The position numbers and the translations under genes were made by a program. The notes under the pieces were generated by a model, which had not been told where the DNA came from, ran no database searches, and saw nothing but the letters and a program-made list of their open reading frames with translations. Below, one piece after another: positions 36,985 to 49,168 of a DNA stretch of 64,000 nt. How positions within the stretch are numbered: position 1 is the first letter of the stretch; the number at the start of each line of letters is the position of its first letter. The stretch comes from Agapetus fuscipes (lineage: Eukaryota; Arthropoda; Insecta; Trichoptera; Glossosomatidae), in NCBI GenBank assembly GCA_951799405.1, contig OX637353.1, positions 3,100,001-3,164,000 on the forward strand, read 5' to 3'.

Positions 36985-37318
36985 TAGTCCGGTCGATAGC
37001 TCAGTTGGTAGAGTTCTTGCATTCCATGCCGAGAGCTCGGGTTCGAATGCCACCGAGGATGCCAGAAATGATTTCTCGTTTCGATGTTTCTTTCAAATCC
37101 AAAATAAAATACTGGCAAGATTTACTGAGCCTTCACAATAAGTGAGTACCTACCGCCCCCCTCGGAAGCTGAGCCCCCTCAACTGAAGTGGTTAGCGTAA
37201 GGCCGACCCCCTTACCTGTAAAAATAAACAGGTTCGACTCGCCACATGTGAAACCCCTCGGAGATAACGGGGCAAGAATTTTTACTATTTGCGTAGCTTA
37301 GTTGCGTTGCGTTTTTTA
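36985..37318 (+). repeat. SINE family A, full length
   Basis: The best complete copy. Its tRNA-like head has box A 'tagctcagttggtagagt' and box B 'gggttcgaatgcc'. The body has 'gccagaaatgatttctcgtt', then 'aagtggttagcgtaaggccg' and 'cctgtaaaaataaacaggtt'. The tail is 'gcgtagcttagttgcgtt'. It is not a tRNA gene: there is no paired acceptor stem and more than 200 bp of conserved non-tRNA body follow. Confidence 0.8.
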
Positions 37319-37424
37319 ATACAAAATAAAACAGCAAAGGCCTAATATTGGATGTAAACTTTTTGCGCTACAAGGAAAAACTGATATAACACATTATCCT
37401 CGTTCTCGTCACCACGACAAGTGA

Positions 37425-37570
37425 GAGTGAGCCTTGGCCTCCTTCATCAAGCGCTGCCTGCGTCGTCTATTCAATGCTTTATTTCAATGCAACTCAACAG
37501 ACTTCAACCCACCAGCCGCCTTGCTCTAGGATGGGCTCTGGCTCCAGCACTGTCTTGCGCTCTTCAAGGG
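37425..37570 (-). pseudogene. LINE ORF2 C-terminal fragment
   Basis: On the minus strand the end reads RQRLMKEAK, a typical C-terminus of RTE/R1-like LINE reverse-transcriptase ORFs. Similar ends occur at 14580, 41490 and 57370. No catalytic region is present. Confidence 0.5.
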
Positions 37571-37971
37571 TATTGTCACCAGTCCAGTCATCACCCTAAC
37601 TTTTCGAAATTCCGATGGTCCATTACTATGACTATCTTCAATGAAAAAACTTTTTTTTTTCAAAAATGTGTAGACCGAAAACAAAACATGCTGTTATGTT
37701 TAAGCTGGAATTACGGTCGTTTGACATTTACAATTCCTCCTAATTCATAAAAAAGTTTTAATTTTTACACCAGTATAATATCAGATTTCCCATACTAATA
37801 AGCTGGTTTATTTCTGGTTTTGGGTTCAACCAATCTAATGAATCAGGCCGATTAACCACAAATTTAAGTTAGGTTAATTAAACTTTTCGGATATTAGACT
37901 AACCGTTATGGGAGAAATTACATCATTCTCGACGTTTCGTCGGTGACGTAGCCCACTTCTTCAGGAGACAC

Positions 37972-38198
37972 CCTCTCTGCGAGACGACTGAGGATGAACT
38001 ATTTATTTATTTATGGTTAACATAGTGTCACCTAGCGCTATGGACTCAAAACGAAGTAAAAGTGATGATTATTGTGACATACCATATGATAGTACGATAA
38101 TTATTATCTCCGGCCAAGGGTACGCAGTGATTTGTGTCAATTTTTGTCATTAAAAAAACAGTTCATCCTCTGTCGTCATACAGTGAGGGTGTCTCCTG
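37972..38198. repeat. Inverted repeat pair
   Basis: 'aggagacaccctctctgcga' onward at 37972-38010 pairs with the reverse complement of 38160-38198. To the left is 'cgacgtttcgtcgg..cttcttcagg', a motif type seen in Penelope-like and other retroelement termini. Non-coding. Confidence 0.55.
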
Positions 38199-38574
38199 AC
38201 GATATATCTGTTATGGGAGTTTTAAATTCGAGACCGATGGTAGAGGATTGTGTGTGGCTCCCTGCAAATCCAGTAGAGAGATCACGAGCCTCAGTAATGA
38301 GGCAAATGAAAAAGTTTCCCCCAATATTATTACATTAAGAATATCGCCATAAGCTAAACGTTACTTCCTTTATCATGATGCTTAATTTGAATAAGATAGG
38401 TAGAAATAAAAAAAAACCGTTCTGAAAATAAATTATTATATTACATATTACAAAAAACACTATCTAAATTGGACACTCAACGGAATTCTGTAAAGATGTC
38501 AATGCTAGGTCAAGCTACAACAAAATCAAAAAGAAGGAAATGTTTTCTCAATACCTATTTATCTATCTAATCTA

Positions 38575-38805
38575 AGTTGCAAATATATGTAACATTGGGG
38601 ATTCACATTACATGCATTTTCACAAGCAGACACGTACAAGTTCGCGCTTGCGCATGCCGCATGTGAACCTACAATATAAAAACCAAATCTCAAATGGACA
38701 TACACCCAGCAACTCTTGCCGTCCTTCCCTGAAACAGGGGTGACATTGGCAAAGTGAACCATTTTTGCAGCATGGGTGGTCAGCCGCATACCAACCTATA
38801 AGTCA
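38575..38805 (-). repeat. Family C repeat
   Basis: Reverse-oriented copy, from 'tctaagttgcaaatatatgt' to 'catgggtggtcagccgcata'. Confidence 0.7.
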
Positions 38806-39095
38806 AGGTATTTACATATTCAATAAAGTACGTAGGTATATTTTAATAATAACATTAAACAAGTAAACTCAACGTAAAAAAAACTATCAACGAATTATGA
38901 AAAATAAAGTTTTCATTATTCATGAAACCTCTAGAGAAAAGTGTAAAACAAAACTTTTAATCGGAATGTTGTCCTTGTGCGAAAATAAAGATGCGTGTTA
39001 TCCTGTTCATTAAAAGGATTTTAATTACCTACATACATAGGTACATAATGGCTAAAATGTATGACATTAACTTACTTGTTATTTGTTGTCTTCAG

Positions 39096-39259
39096 ATCAC
39101 TGCGTCCCTACTTCACTTGCACTCCGTTCCCACAGTCTGCAACGTCCGCACCTGCCACAGGTGCTGCTGCTGCAAGAGTGGCGCGCACTGCTGTTGCAGG
39201 GAAGCGTAATCCCGCGCAACTTTCACTCGGCGCCGTGCGACCTCCCACTCATACTCGGG
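39096..39259 (+). other. Exon-like segment of unknown gene
   Basis: A 164-bp GC-rich island in AT-rich DNA with a strong acceptor ('ttatttgttgtcttcag') and a strong donor (ggg|gtaagac) on the + strand. In the phase consistent with both, it encodes a protein-like stretch containing LPQVLLLQEWRALLLQGSVI and a following PRNFHSAPCDLPLIL. The minus strand is also open and has heptad-like Gln/Leu content, so strand is not certain. No neighbouring exon could be joined convincingly. Confidence 0.35.
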
Positions 39260-40971
39260 GTAAGACGAGCGAGGGGAGATCCGTGGACAAAATACAGTGT
39301 CTTGAACTAAATCAACAAGTATTCTATTTAAGAAGGAGTAAATAGTTAAAAATTGCTGTCATTGTGAAAGTCAGCAATAATGATTATTTAATTTTTATTA
39401 AAAAAAAAACTTCCCCACAAATTTAAATTTTCCGCATCTTTGTCTCAGGGGCGTGAATCCATGGATTTATAAGGACTGGATAGGCTGAGAAAGCAATCCT
39501 TTGTGAATTAGAAATGCGCTACCCCACTCATCATACAAAAATCCGAATTCAGTCTATCGGTAACCCCCCAACTATTAACAGGTGTGTTTCCTAACTGGAA
39601 AGAAAAATCGTAAAAATGCCAAGCCACACATTTTCCAAATGCACAAACAATACAAGAAATTGTAATAAAAAATCTGGAGTAACTTTTCACTCGTAATTGC
39701 CAGTTAATATTAATATTTAAGTAAATTCTATTGATATTTTATCAGCCGATACCTTTAGCCACAAAACAATAGCCCCGCTGTCAAACCGTCGGCCATTTTT
39801 AGTGATAGAGATGTGATGATGATAAAATATAGTATATATACAAAACCTTTGACAACACTAAATTATGTTGTCAAGGAAAATAACATCAACAATTCGTTGC
39901 TAAGCAACATTACCTGCTTACATAAATTAACGACGGAGTAGAGACACATAACGTGATAGAAAAGGACAACAACAAAAAATGTATGTTGTGCGAGCGAGAC
40001 AAAACAAGGTACAATGTCTGGCGAAATTAGATTTCAGTGACTGTATGGATCACAGTGTTTAGAACTAAATCAAATAAATAGCCTCTCCATTTAATAGAAC
40101 TCCATGCGTGAATCTCATACATGCGCCTAATAGGTAGGAAATATATGGTAAAAAAACGTATTGAAGCTTGATATTGAGATATAAAATTCAAAATTTAAGT
40201 TCGATTGGAGTCATCCTTAGCACTTTATCCAGTATCAAATGAGTTATTTTAAATGAATGGGAGAAAATATGTATTCTGGAATGTATTTGCCTATACCCAA
40301 TGAACACGTCTGCTTTGACTTCCATCCCAACAGGCCTCTGAGAGCTGTCATCGATGGCCGTCCCTTCTCAGTGACTGTGAGGGTGAATGTTTGTTTGTTT
40401 GTGGTTTTAAATAAGCACATCAATGCTCAATTCATTTTTTTTTAATCAGTTGAGACCATGCTCATTTGTAAAAAAAGTCAAAGATACATAGTTCATTTTC
40501 AATATAATCACCCGTAAAAGCAAGACTATAAAAAGGTAGGAGGAATGCGTAGCAATCCATAGATTCCCCCTCAAGAGGTTTTCTTTCTATCCACACTGGT
40601 CTGTATGTCACATGAAATACCTGTTGTCTGTTTAGTGATGCCACTGGTAGGCGTGTTATGTAACAGTAACAATAACACACTTTACCATTTGCACGGATAA
40701 CAAATGGAGCAGATTAGTGGTTTTTAATGAAAAAAATCAATCGGTGCTAAACAGACCTAGGGACATTATCGAAGAGTGTCGATAGAGATTTTTTTTTCCT
40801 CACGTCAAATATTTCTTTACGCGTACGTGTATCTCGGATGAAATTCAACCCTCGAAGTGTTTTCACGTTTATAAAAAAAGTAAAACAGATAATCTCTTGA
40901 GTGTATGAAATATGTTTAAAAGGTACCTATGACTGGTCGGCCTTATAAGAAACGCTACTTAGGCTAAAAAA

Positions 40972-41175
40972 CGCAATTAAGCAACACATATAGTGTAACT
41001 TCTTGCAGCATTTTTCCCAAAGGAGTCGCATGTGGCAAGTGGTACCTAATTATATATACAGGTAAAGGGGCCAGCATCACGCCAACTACTTCAGTTGAAG
41101 TGGAGATTTCTCAACTCTTGAAGAAGCTGGTACTCATTTCTTGTGATGCCGGTATTTTATTTTGGGTTTGAAATA
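40972..41175 (-). repeat. SINE family A fragment
   Basis: Reverse-oriented tail and body ('gcaacacatatagtgtaact', 'ccaactacttcagttgaagt', 'ccggtattttattttgg'). The head is missing. Confidence 0.65.
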
Positions 41176-41849
41176 AGCCCTGGAAAGCAAAGGTACTGTA
41201 AGGTAAAATAAAAATTAATTGTTTTTTAAATAAAATAATTTCTAATTTTCTTAGGGTGTAATGACACTAGAATCTTTGAGAAACGACGTTTGAAAGTGGC
41301 GAATGTAATAACAAAGCATGATTAGTGATTCACGGCGCATTGTTGGCCAGTGATGTGAGCTCAGGTTATGAAAGATGAAAATACACGACACTTTCTCTCC
41401 GCACTGCTGTCCTCTGATGCACCAAAACTACTTACATGAATTTCTTACTTCTGTCGTCATTTTAGCCATCATTATCGGATGTTCTGCATGTTCCAAGCCT
41501 CCTTCATCAACCACTGCCAACGCTGTCTTTACGATGCTTTCTTTCTTCCGATATACTATATATTCACCAAACATGAACAAAGCGAGACCACGACCTCTTC
41601 ATTCTAAGTCTTCAAAAGAAAAATAATTTGGTGGGTTTATGATTCCATATTATTTTATTTCTTATTATGTCTCTTACAACACAGATAAGATAACATTCTA
41701 TGGATTTATTATTTTGTATGCTACTGCTCTAAACATAAACACTCTTGTTAAATCATTGTCGCAAGTTTTCCTGCACAGCTACAATGATCCTTCAAAAGAA
41801 TACAATCCTTCTCCCCTCATCTATAATAAATCTATAATCTATAATCTAA

Positions 41850-42075
41850 GTTGCAAGGATATATTCATTTAAAGCTCTCAGATGTATGCCCACAAACCAA
41901 CAAGTGTAGTTCGCGCTTACAAATGCTGAATGTGTACTTACAAATAAAATCCAAACCTCAAATGAACATAAGCCCCACAACTTTTGCCGACCTTCCCTGA
42001 AACAGGGGTGACATTGGCAAAGTGAACCATTTTTTACAGTATGGGTGGTCAGCCTCATACCAACCTATAAGTCAA
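41850..42075 (-). repeat. Family C repeat
   Basis: Reverse-oriented copy, from 'ataatctaagttgcaaggat' to 'tatgggtggtcagcctcata'. Confidence 0.7.
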
Positions 42076-43189
42076 GTCATCATGTTCTTAAAAGCTAGCG
42101 TAGGCCCTAGGCCCTAGGCTAGAGGTGGTTCTCTTCATTCCTCGAAAGCTTAGAGCACAATAGCTTCCTCTCATTCAAAAGCAACGGAAAGATATTTCCT
42201 TTCGTCCAACAAAACAGTATTAACTGTTGTATGAACAAATTAATTGTTTGAATTAAAGCTTGAAAGAAAATGATATTCAAATTTAAAATGTTTAATTTTG
42301 TATTTTGATAATCCTTGGTCTAAACACTCAAAATATAATAGTATTACATAATCAAGGCTGTTTCACAGGTCAGTGAGGTTCAGCTGCAGCAATGTATGAA
42401 ATGGTTTCACTCTTACAACATTTTCGTTTTTTCTCTTCTTACGTTTTTTTTAAAGTATAAGTAAATACTTATTTTTTTTTTTAAATATAGTAAGTAAATA
42501 ATAATACTGTAAATCTTTTCACATATCGTCTTTTTAATTACAGCTATGAGAAAAGGTATTTCTTAACATACGTAGGTGGTATTTGTTAACTAAAATCTAT
42601 TTCATGTCAATCAAAGTCAGTTGTGCATTTATTGTTTTAGCAATTATTGTTTTCTGTCTATTTCATTGAGTAGCATTGAGTTATATTGAGTAGCTTCTAA
42701 ATTTCATCGATTTTCGTAACTTCTACAAATCATTGATTTTTTGTAAAACATAAAATCTCAATTGGTTTACTTTTGCTAAAATCACCCTGTTTCAGGGAAA
42801 GGCGGCAAGAGTTAAAGGGTGTATTTTCATTTGACGTATGTATTTTTTTTATACATAGGTACTCACCCAACTTGCATGTGTCTGCATTCGACATATTTTT
42901 GCAGACCAGATATGGAAATTAATTCTCTAAAATTACAAGAAATCCTGTATCAATGACTCTCTACATGTAATCTAGAGATCTACGACATAATGGTAAGAGT
43001 GCCGTTGAGGAGATTGGTATGGGTGAGTTGATGTCCCGATCCTTTGAATGGGCTTTATGTTTCCACGACCGATTATTTTCTTTCTAAACGAAGTTTTCGC
43101 TTCTCTTTCTCTTATAAGTGAGGAAGTGTTTGATGAACGACCGACTCTGATTAACATTGTAAGTGAATAATATAAGTAGACATGAACGT
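42076..43189. other. AT-rich intergenic stretch
   Basis: No gene. A decayed piece of family C ('ccctgtttcagggaaaggcg') lies near 42785-42860. Confidence 0.5.
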
Positions 43190-46100
43190 TTAGTTAGGAG
43201 ACGGGTAGAGATGTCCCGGTGCGTTTTTCACAGATGCCGTTGTTTGGAGTAAATTACTGACAGCCTTCAGTACAGCTATCGGAATCTGAAAATTAAAAAA
43301 ATGTTTTTAATAAAAGGATTCCTTCACTAATAGGTTGGTATAAGGCCAACCAGCCATATAGTAAAAATTGGTTGACTTTTACGAATGTCAATCCCTGTTT
43401 CATGCGATGATAGCAGGCGGCATGAGTTGCACAATTTGTATTCATTCCAAACTTCAGTTTCTCTTGTAAGTTCTCGCGTAGATTCATATGTTGGTAAAAT
43501 GTGAGAATATCTTTGCAATTAAGATTATCGATTATAAATTGAATTGTTAAAGAGATTGCAGAAAAATAAATGAATTTCGCTTTATTGAAGTGACATAATC
43601 AATATTGATAAGTCAGTTCCCATAACGGTAAGGATGATGTCGATAACATGCAAGTTTTAGGCCTCATTCACACAGTGTCGATAAAGAAGCCAGTTACCGA
43701 GTCTTTAATTGCTAGCTCGCTAATTTATGTCAATTATATAAACACCGTGTGAAGTGCCGGAGAACATGCAAACCGAGAAATAATATTCATCGTTTTACCG
43801 TTGCACAAATAAAAAGTGCAGTATGTACCAGAATTATAAACTTTACATAATTTGTTCCTAGGCTACACCATGTACGGGAATCAAAATTTTAAATTTCGTC
43901 TGGTCCGGCTTTGTACCTAGACGATAAGTAGTCGCTAGATAAGCCGACGGCGAAATATGACTTGTAAGAACAGCACTGTTCGAACCTATATAAAGTGGAG
44001 CAACCTTGAGCATGCCGCACTAACAAAAATAAATGGTAAATTTCCCAAAAACATCATCGTATCATCATTGACCAATAGGTGAGTATGAAGCTGACTCCCC
44101 ATGCTGTAAAACATTGGTTCACTTTTGCCAATGCTACCCCTGTTTTTAACGATAGATATGATAAAGAATAAAAAAGTTATGCCATTTTTCTGCAATCTCA
44201 AACATTAAACTGCTCTCCTGAACAATTTAGTTTATGTCGCTTATGCCCTATTGCCTTTTAACCGATGATATCTTTTCAGTTTTAATCATTATTGATAGAT
44301 TATAGGTACCTCGAATATGCTGGTGATGACTCTGGAGAAGTAGCTGTGTGGTGGCCTCACAGTGTCCACCCCTACATCAGGGGCCCCCCCCGCGGTGGTG
44401 GGCCTCTCGTCCCCCTCCCCCTCCGCCTCCAGCTCCAGCCTTTGAGACTGGTAAGCAGAGCCCGCCTGGTTGGCGTAAGGCCGGGATTTGAATGTGGAGA
44501 TCTCCGCTTCGGGCAGCACTGCGTTCAGATGCACGTCCGCCGCCGATACCTGGAAAAGACACGTTGAACATTTCAAAATCTGAATGGGAAGGTTGTGGGT
44601 TCGAATCCCGGCGGAGCACAAAAATATACCATTTATATTTTCAAATTTGCTCTTCGCTGGGTTGAAAATTTCATACACCTTTACAAATGACCGGTCAGCA
44701 AAGGTCCATCCAGCCTTACAGCAACTGTGTCTTGCTTGAGTATAGACGCTTTGTAGCGACGACCAAGCTCGTACACCTCTGCGGCACTACAACAAGTGTC
44801 ATAGACCCCTAGAGTCTCTAGAATCTAGGGAGTCTCCCGCACAGGATTTCTTAAAAAAAAAAAGGTTATGGTTCTTATTACAAAGTGAATCTAAATCTAA
44901 GTTGCAAAGGTATATATCTCATTTGAGATTCATTTTAAATGCATTTCCACTAGCAGACACGTATAAGTTCGCGTTAACACATGCCGCATGTGGGCCTACA
45001 ATATAAAATCCCCATCTCAAATGAACATAAGCTGTGCAACTCTTGCCGACCTACCCGGAAACAGAGGGGACATTGGCATAGTGAACCATCTTTTTACAGT
45101 ATGGGTGGTCAGCCTCATACCAACTTTTATAAATGACTTATGTCAAGGAATGCTAATGCAAAAAGCTGTGGGGACAGATGGTTACCGAATAAATTTATTG
45201 AAATCTGACGTGACGATGGTGTGACATAGAAAGCGCAACTAATCGGCGCTTTATACAACTTACCAATCAATATTATTATTATTGTTTTTAAAGCATTTAA
45301 TTAACAATTAAAAATAAATATTTGATTTTTTGGAAAGAAAATGTGGAAAATGGCATTACTATACTAGTAAGTAGGTACTAAGTACCCGACGCGACGGTTC
45401 CATGTATTGTTTATTTTTTAAGTAATGTTTCATATAATTCATAGAGATACAAGTAATCGTACCAAACTAGCGGAATGAATTGTATCTTTTCGAACTGAAA
45501 TTACATTGTTGGCACGCTTTTTACTCAAGTCATTAAAAACGGTCATTAACATAGTATGAAGTAATGAGCATTTTTGAGCTCTACCTACTTCTTTAGCTGG
45601 GAATTCGACCAGCTGGTAGATTAACCAGGCAGGTACCAAATTGAACGTTACAATGTATGGCAGTATTTTTTTATCTCAATGTACCTACATTTAACTTTTT
45701 TCTTGATAAATTTCCATAAACGATGTGTTTAAGTTCACAGAATAGAAGGAAAGCGGAATATGAGAAATCTATTTCAGAATCTGTACACGGAAGATTAAAA
45801 TTCACGGGTTATTTAAAATCAATTGCTTCCTAATTAGGCTCCAAAAAATCTAAATCTAAGTAGCAAAGATATGTATCTTTTGAGATTCATATTAAATGCA
45901 TTCCCACAAGCAGACACGCATAACTTCGCGCTCACACATGCCGCATGTGGATCTACAATATAGAAACCCAATCTCAAATGAACATAAGCCCTGCAACTCT
46001 TGCCGACCTTCCCTGAAACGGGGGTGATATTGGTAAAGTGAACCATTTTTTACAGTATGGGTAATCAGCCTCATACCATAGCTCTCATGTATTTATTTGA

Positions 46101-49100
46101 ATGTAACTTATGCTTTGCACAAAAAAATTATGTATACTTTATGAAATTGAAATGTCTATTTTAATTACAAACGAAGGAAATTTTTGGGCCATTTCATACG
46201 TTTGAGATTATGTGCGATAAAAAAGTACCTAATCTAGTTACACAGACAGTGTCTGTGTAACTAGATCTCAAACGTATGAAATGGCCCAAAAAATTCCTTC
46301 GTTTGTAATTAAAATAGACATTTCAATTTCCGAGACAGGTAGATTACTTTTTTCTTATCACAGCCTGGAAAAGGCAGTTGTGAGGACAGGCCCAAGGGGA
46401 CACAGGATAGTGAGAACTTTCAGATGAAGAGACGCAGTGGAGGCGGACTGAGGAGGAAGGCGCTGGACAGGCAGCGGTGGCTGTGGTTGATCAACAGTGC
46501 CAAACAAACCACCCCGGGTTGTCGAGCCATTGATGACATTGATGACTGGAGCTTATTTTGGTACCGACGCGACCGGTCTTTCGGTTTTCTCTATGGAGAA
46601 GTGATACAGCGAAAGTATTTATATTTTTCATAAAAAAAGGGTAGGTTTTTATTTCCTCATATAAAGCTTTATTATATAATATCAATTTTATATCGATAAA
46701 TAACGCACAAACTAAGTAAAACAATGATATTCAAGAGCCAATATGTTACGTTAGCATTTCATTTTCATGATTCTTCAAAGAAAGTTGTTTTGTATGTATC
46801 GAGAGGTGCAGTTTCAAGCCCCGCCTGAAGGACGCAATTTCTTTTTGGTCTAAAATTCAGAGCGCATACACTTCATGCACAGAAAACTCATGGTTTTGCT
46901 CTTTTAATGTACCTAATATCATGTTCATATTATGTCTCTGCAACTTAAGTTATATTAGATTGCCCATTCTCTGATGACTAATTTAGGAATATTTTTTGAC
47001 AAAATTTAATAATGACAGGAAATGTGGATACCTAATTCAAAAAAATAAATAACACATAATATGTCATTAGCCGAATAAATACTTGTCATTATTCTACGAA
47101 AACAATAACAACATAATGATACTAATTAAAATAAATTAAATGTAAAATGAAACATGGGCAGCTGGCACATGCGGAAATCCGCGCTACCCTAAAGTAGCAA
47201 GAAAAGTAGATCTAAAGATTATTCTTTAATGAGATCTCTAGGTTCTAAAGATATAAAGTAGATCTAAAGATTATTCTTTTGAAGGAATCTCTAGGTTCTA
47301 AAGATCAAGAAAGTAGATCTAAGAATTTTTCTTTAAGGAGATCGAAGGGTGCATTGTTATCTAGTGTGGTGTTCAGTTGTTGATTTTTTAATTGTGAAGG
47401 AATAAGACGATATTGCGGTTCCGTGATGTAGGATGCTCTTGGTGACTTGTGGTTTAGCCATTGAGTTGGTATAGCCCAATATCAATTAAAAAATTTCATT
47501 ACTATAAGATTTATCGTTTCACCTTGAAGTTGCACTAGAAAACTGATCTAGGTACCTACTTGTCTGAGTAGACTCATAAGAATGTAGTAACCTACAGATG
47601 TAGGGCATTTTGATGTAGCAACCTTCGATTGCTAATAAATAATAATTTCAAAATACCTACTCGTATCTACATAAACCTTATCTTAAATGCAAAGATACGT
47701 CTTACGGAAGGCAGCTGGTATATGTAGGTTAGTGTTTTATTTATTTTTAAATTAAGGTTCAATTTAATTAAGTGTTAGATAGGCTCACTAAAACATTACT
47801 TATTATATTCTTTGCCTTTATGGCACAAATTCAAACCTTGCGTTAATATTTGGACGTCTGTCCCCCTGTAAGAATCAGCAAGTCAAATATATGCAGTCAA
47901 TGCGCGTTCTCTTGTAAGTTGTAAGAATATAATATATCTTGTAATGCCTTATGTACTCGTATTTTACTTAATGCAAAAGACAAAAAAAATACCTGCTTGT
48001 TTCTGTATGGGTATATATTATATTAAAGACGTCTTACTGAGGCAACAAAAAATGTAAGTGTGCCAAAATTCATTTAAATAAAATATTATATCCGAAATAA
48101 ATAACACTCAGACGCGTTATTCTTCTAAATTCCTTACACGTTGGATATCAATCCAAGTCGGAGCTTGCTAGCGCTTGCGAAAGAGCTCCGTAGGTATAAA
48201 AAAAATACATTACACCTTATATTTGGACACGAATCGCTATCTCGTCGCGTTTAGATCGTAAGGAATTTAGCAGAATAGCGCTTCAGGATGTTTAAAATTA
48301 CAATATACATCCATGTGTTGGTAGGAATAGATAGGTACCTATTTCTAAAAAATCTTATTTAAGATTTAATATACATTCACTTCCCATACAAAGTAGATAA
48401 TAAAAATGAATAAAAGACCTTGATTATAATTCAGTCAATATAGGTAGGTACAAGTAGATCAAGTTTTTTTTATTCTGTTCGTGAAGGTACAATATTCATT
48501 GTAACATGGTTCAAACATGACAATCTATCTTACAAATCAATACGTCATTAAAAAAACAAAACATAAGTACATTGTAATCTTGATTATTATTGATATTTGT
48601 ATATGTGACCACGGTTTACGTGATGGAAAATTGAAGTAAATTGAGAAAAACATAATATTAAAAGTAAACAGTGAACCCATACCATATAAGTGAGAAAGTC
48701 ATTCATAGGAATCTAGTCAGAAAAACAAGAGCATGCATGAAGAGAGCTAGTTTGTTTATGTACCAAGCTAAGTAGGTACGCTATTTTGAAGGTAATGGCC
48801 ACCCCTAGAAGAATGTGATAAAGTTTTTTAAATAGATTTGTGAAAACGAAATGAAACTCATAAACCTATTTTGATTGACCAGTTATATTATGTAATTCAA
48901 AGCCGATTTTTGATTAGTATAATATCTCAGTCTTACTGAACAATCATTTTTACCGGGCGCGCACTTTACGTACAGGTAGGATCTAGAGACGTTTCTTCGT
49001 ATATAGTAGATATGGCTGAGTATTAGGTAAGTAAATAGCTACATGAGAAGAGAGGTCGTTTACCTTTTCATCTGCTGGTCTCGCGATGGCCTGTAGCGCC

Positions 49101-49138
49101 AACGACAGCACAAATAAGGAAACACACTGGCAATACAT
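43190..49138 (-). CDS. Small secreted protein, 136 residues, three exons
   Basis: I do not recognise the family. Coding exons are 49138-49064, 44549-44310 and 43285-43190. Introns are GT-AG and phase 0, ending in TAA. An acceptor-like 'tttacttgctctag' at 49169-49170 suggests a 5' UTR intron. Residues 1-19 (MYCQCVSLFVLSLALQAIA) form a signal peptide, with cleavage likely before RPADEK. The middle exon encodes an acidic, Gly/Pro/Ala-rich segment (LELEAEGEGDERP, TTAGGAPDVGVDT) ending SYFSRVITSIFE. The last exon encodes the amphipathic IPIAVLKAVSNLLQ followed by a basic/polar tail. The exon plan and final-exon start resemble the secreted genes at 52310-56968 and 28953-31603. Exon 2 is GC-rich. 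A SINE starts 26 bases upstream of its acceptor. Function is unknown; a secreted or cuticle-associated peptide is possible but unproven. Confidence 0.75.
43320..43535 (-). repeat. Decayed family C repeat
   Basis: A weak match: 'aataggttggtataaggcca' at one end and 'tttgcaattaagattatcg' at the other. Confidence 0.45.
44575..44860 (+). repeat. SINE family B next to exon 2 of the secreted-protein gene
   Basis: Box B 'gggttcgaatcccggcgg' and the family B body through 'tcccgcacaggatttctt'. It sits in intron 1 on the strand opposite the gene. Confidence 0.8.
44890..46080 (-). repeat. Two family C repeats
   Basis: Reverse-oriented copies at about 44895-45130 and 45850-46080, both ending at 'tatgggt..tcagcctcatacca'. 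The stretch between them (45240-45290) holds a 'cggcgctttatacaact..attattatt' motif like LINE 3' tails elsewhere in the window. Confidence 0.65.
46143..46330. repeat. Foldback with 65-bp arms
   Basis: The left arm 46143-46207 and right arm 46266-46330 are inverted copies differing at about one position. Between them is a second palindrome 'ctagttacacagacag|tgtc..' at 46234-46264. No coding sequence. It is probably a MITE inside intron 1 of the secreted-protein gene. Confidence 0.85.
46385..46530 (+). pseudogene. LINE ORF C-terminal fragment
   Basis: Encodes LRRKALDRQRWLWLINSAK, resembling the 'ALDR..WR.LI..AK' end of LINE reverse-transcriptase ORFs. An acceptor-like 'ttatcacag' precedes it, but the family signature argues against a host exon. 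Confidence 0.5.
47205..47345. repeat. Imperfect tandem repeat (~60 bp, 2.5 copies)
   Basis: Three 'aaagtagatctaa(a)gatta' units alternate with 'gatctctaggttctaaagat' units. Non-coding, in intron 1. Confidence 0.75.
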
Positions 49139-49168
49139 CTTCCAGTCGTATTACGCCACCTTATATCA

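Noticed and set aside
40257..40445. Coding exon (PLRAVIDGRPFSVTV)
   Set aside because: Its left flank 'attctggaatgtatttgc' matches repeat sequence at 3380 in reverse, and the phase does not join the 39096-39259 segment convincingly.
46424..46633. Host exon preceded by 'ttatcacag'
   Set aside because: ALDRQRW..LI.SAK matches the end of LINE ORFs better than any host protein I know.
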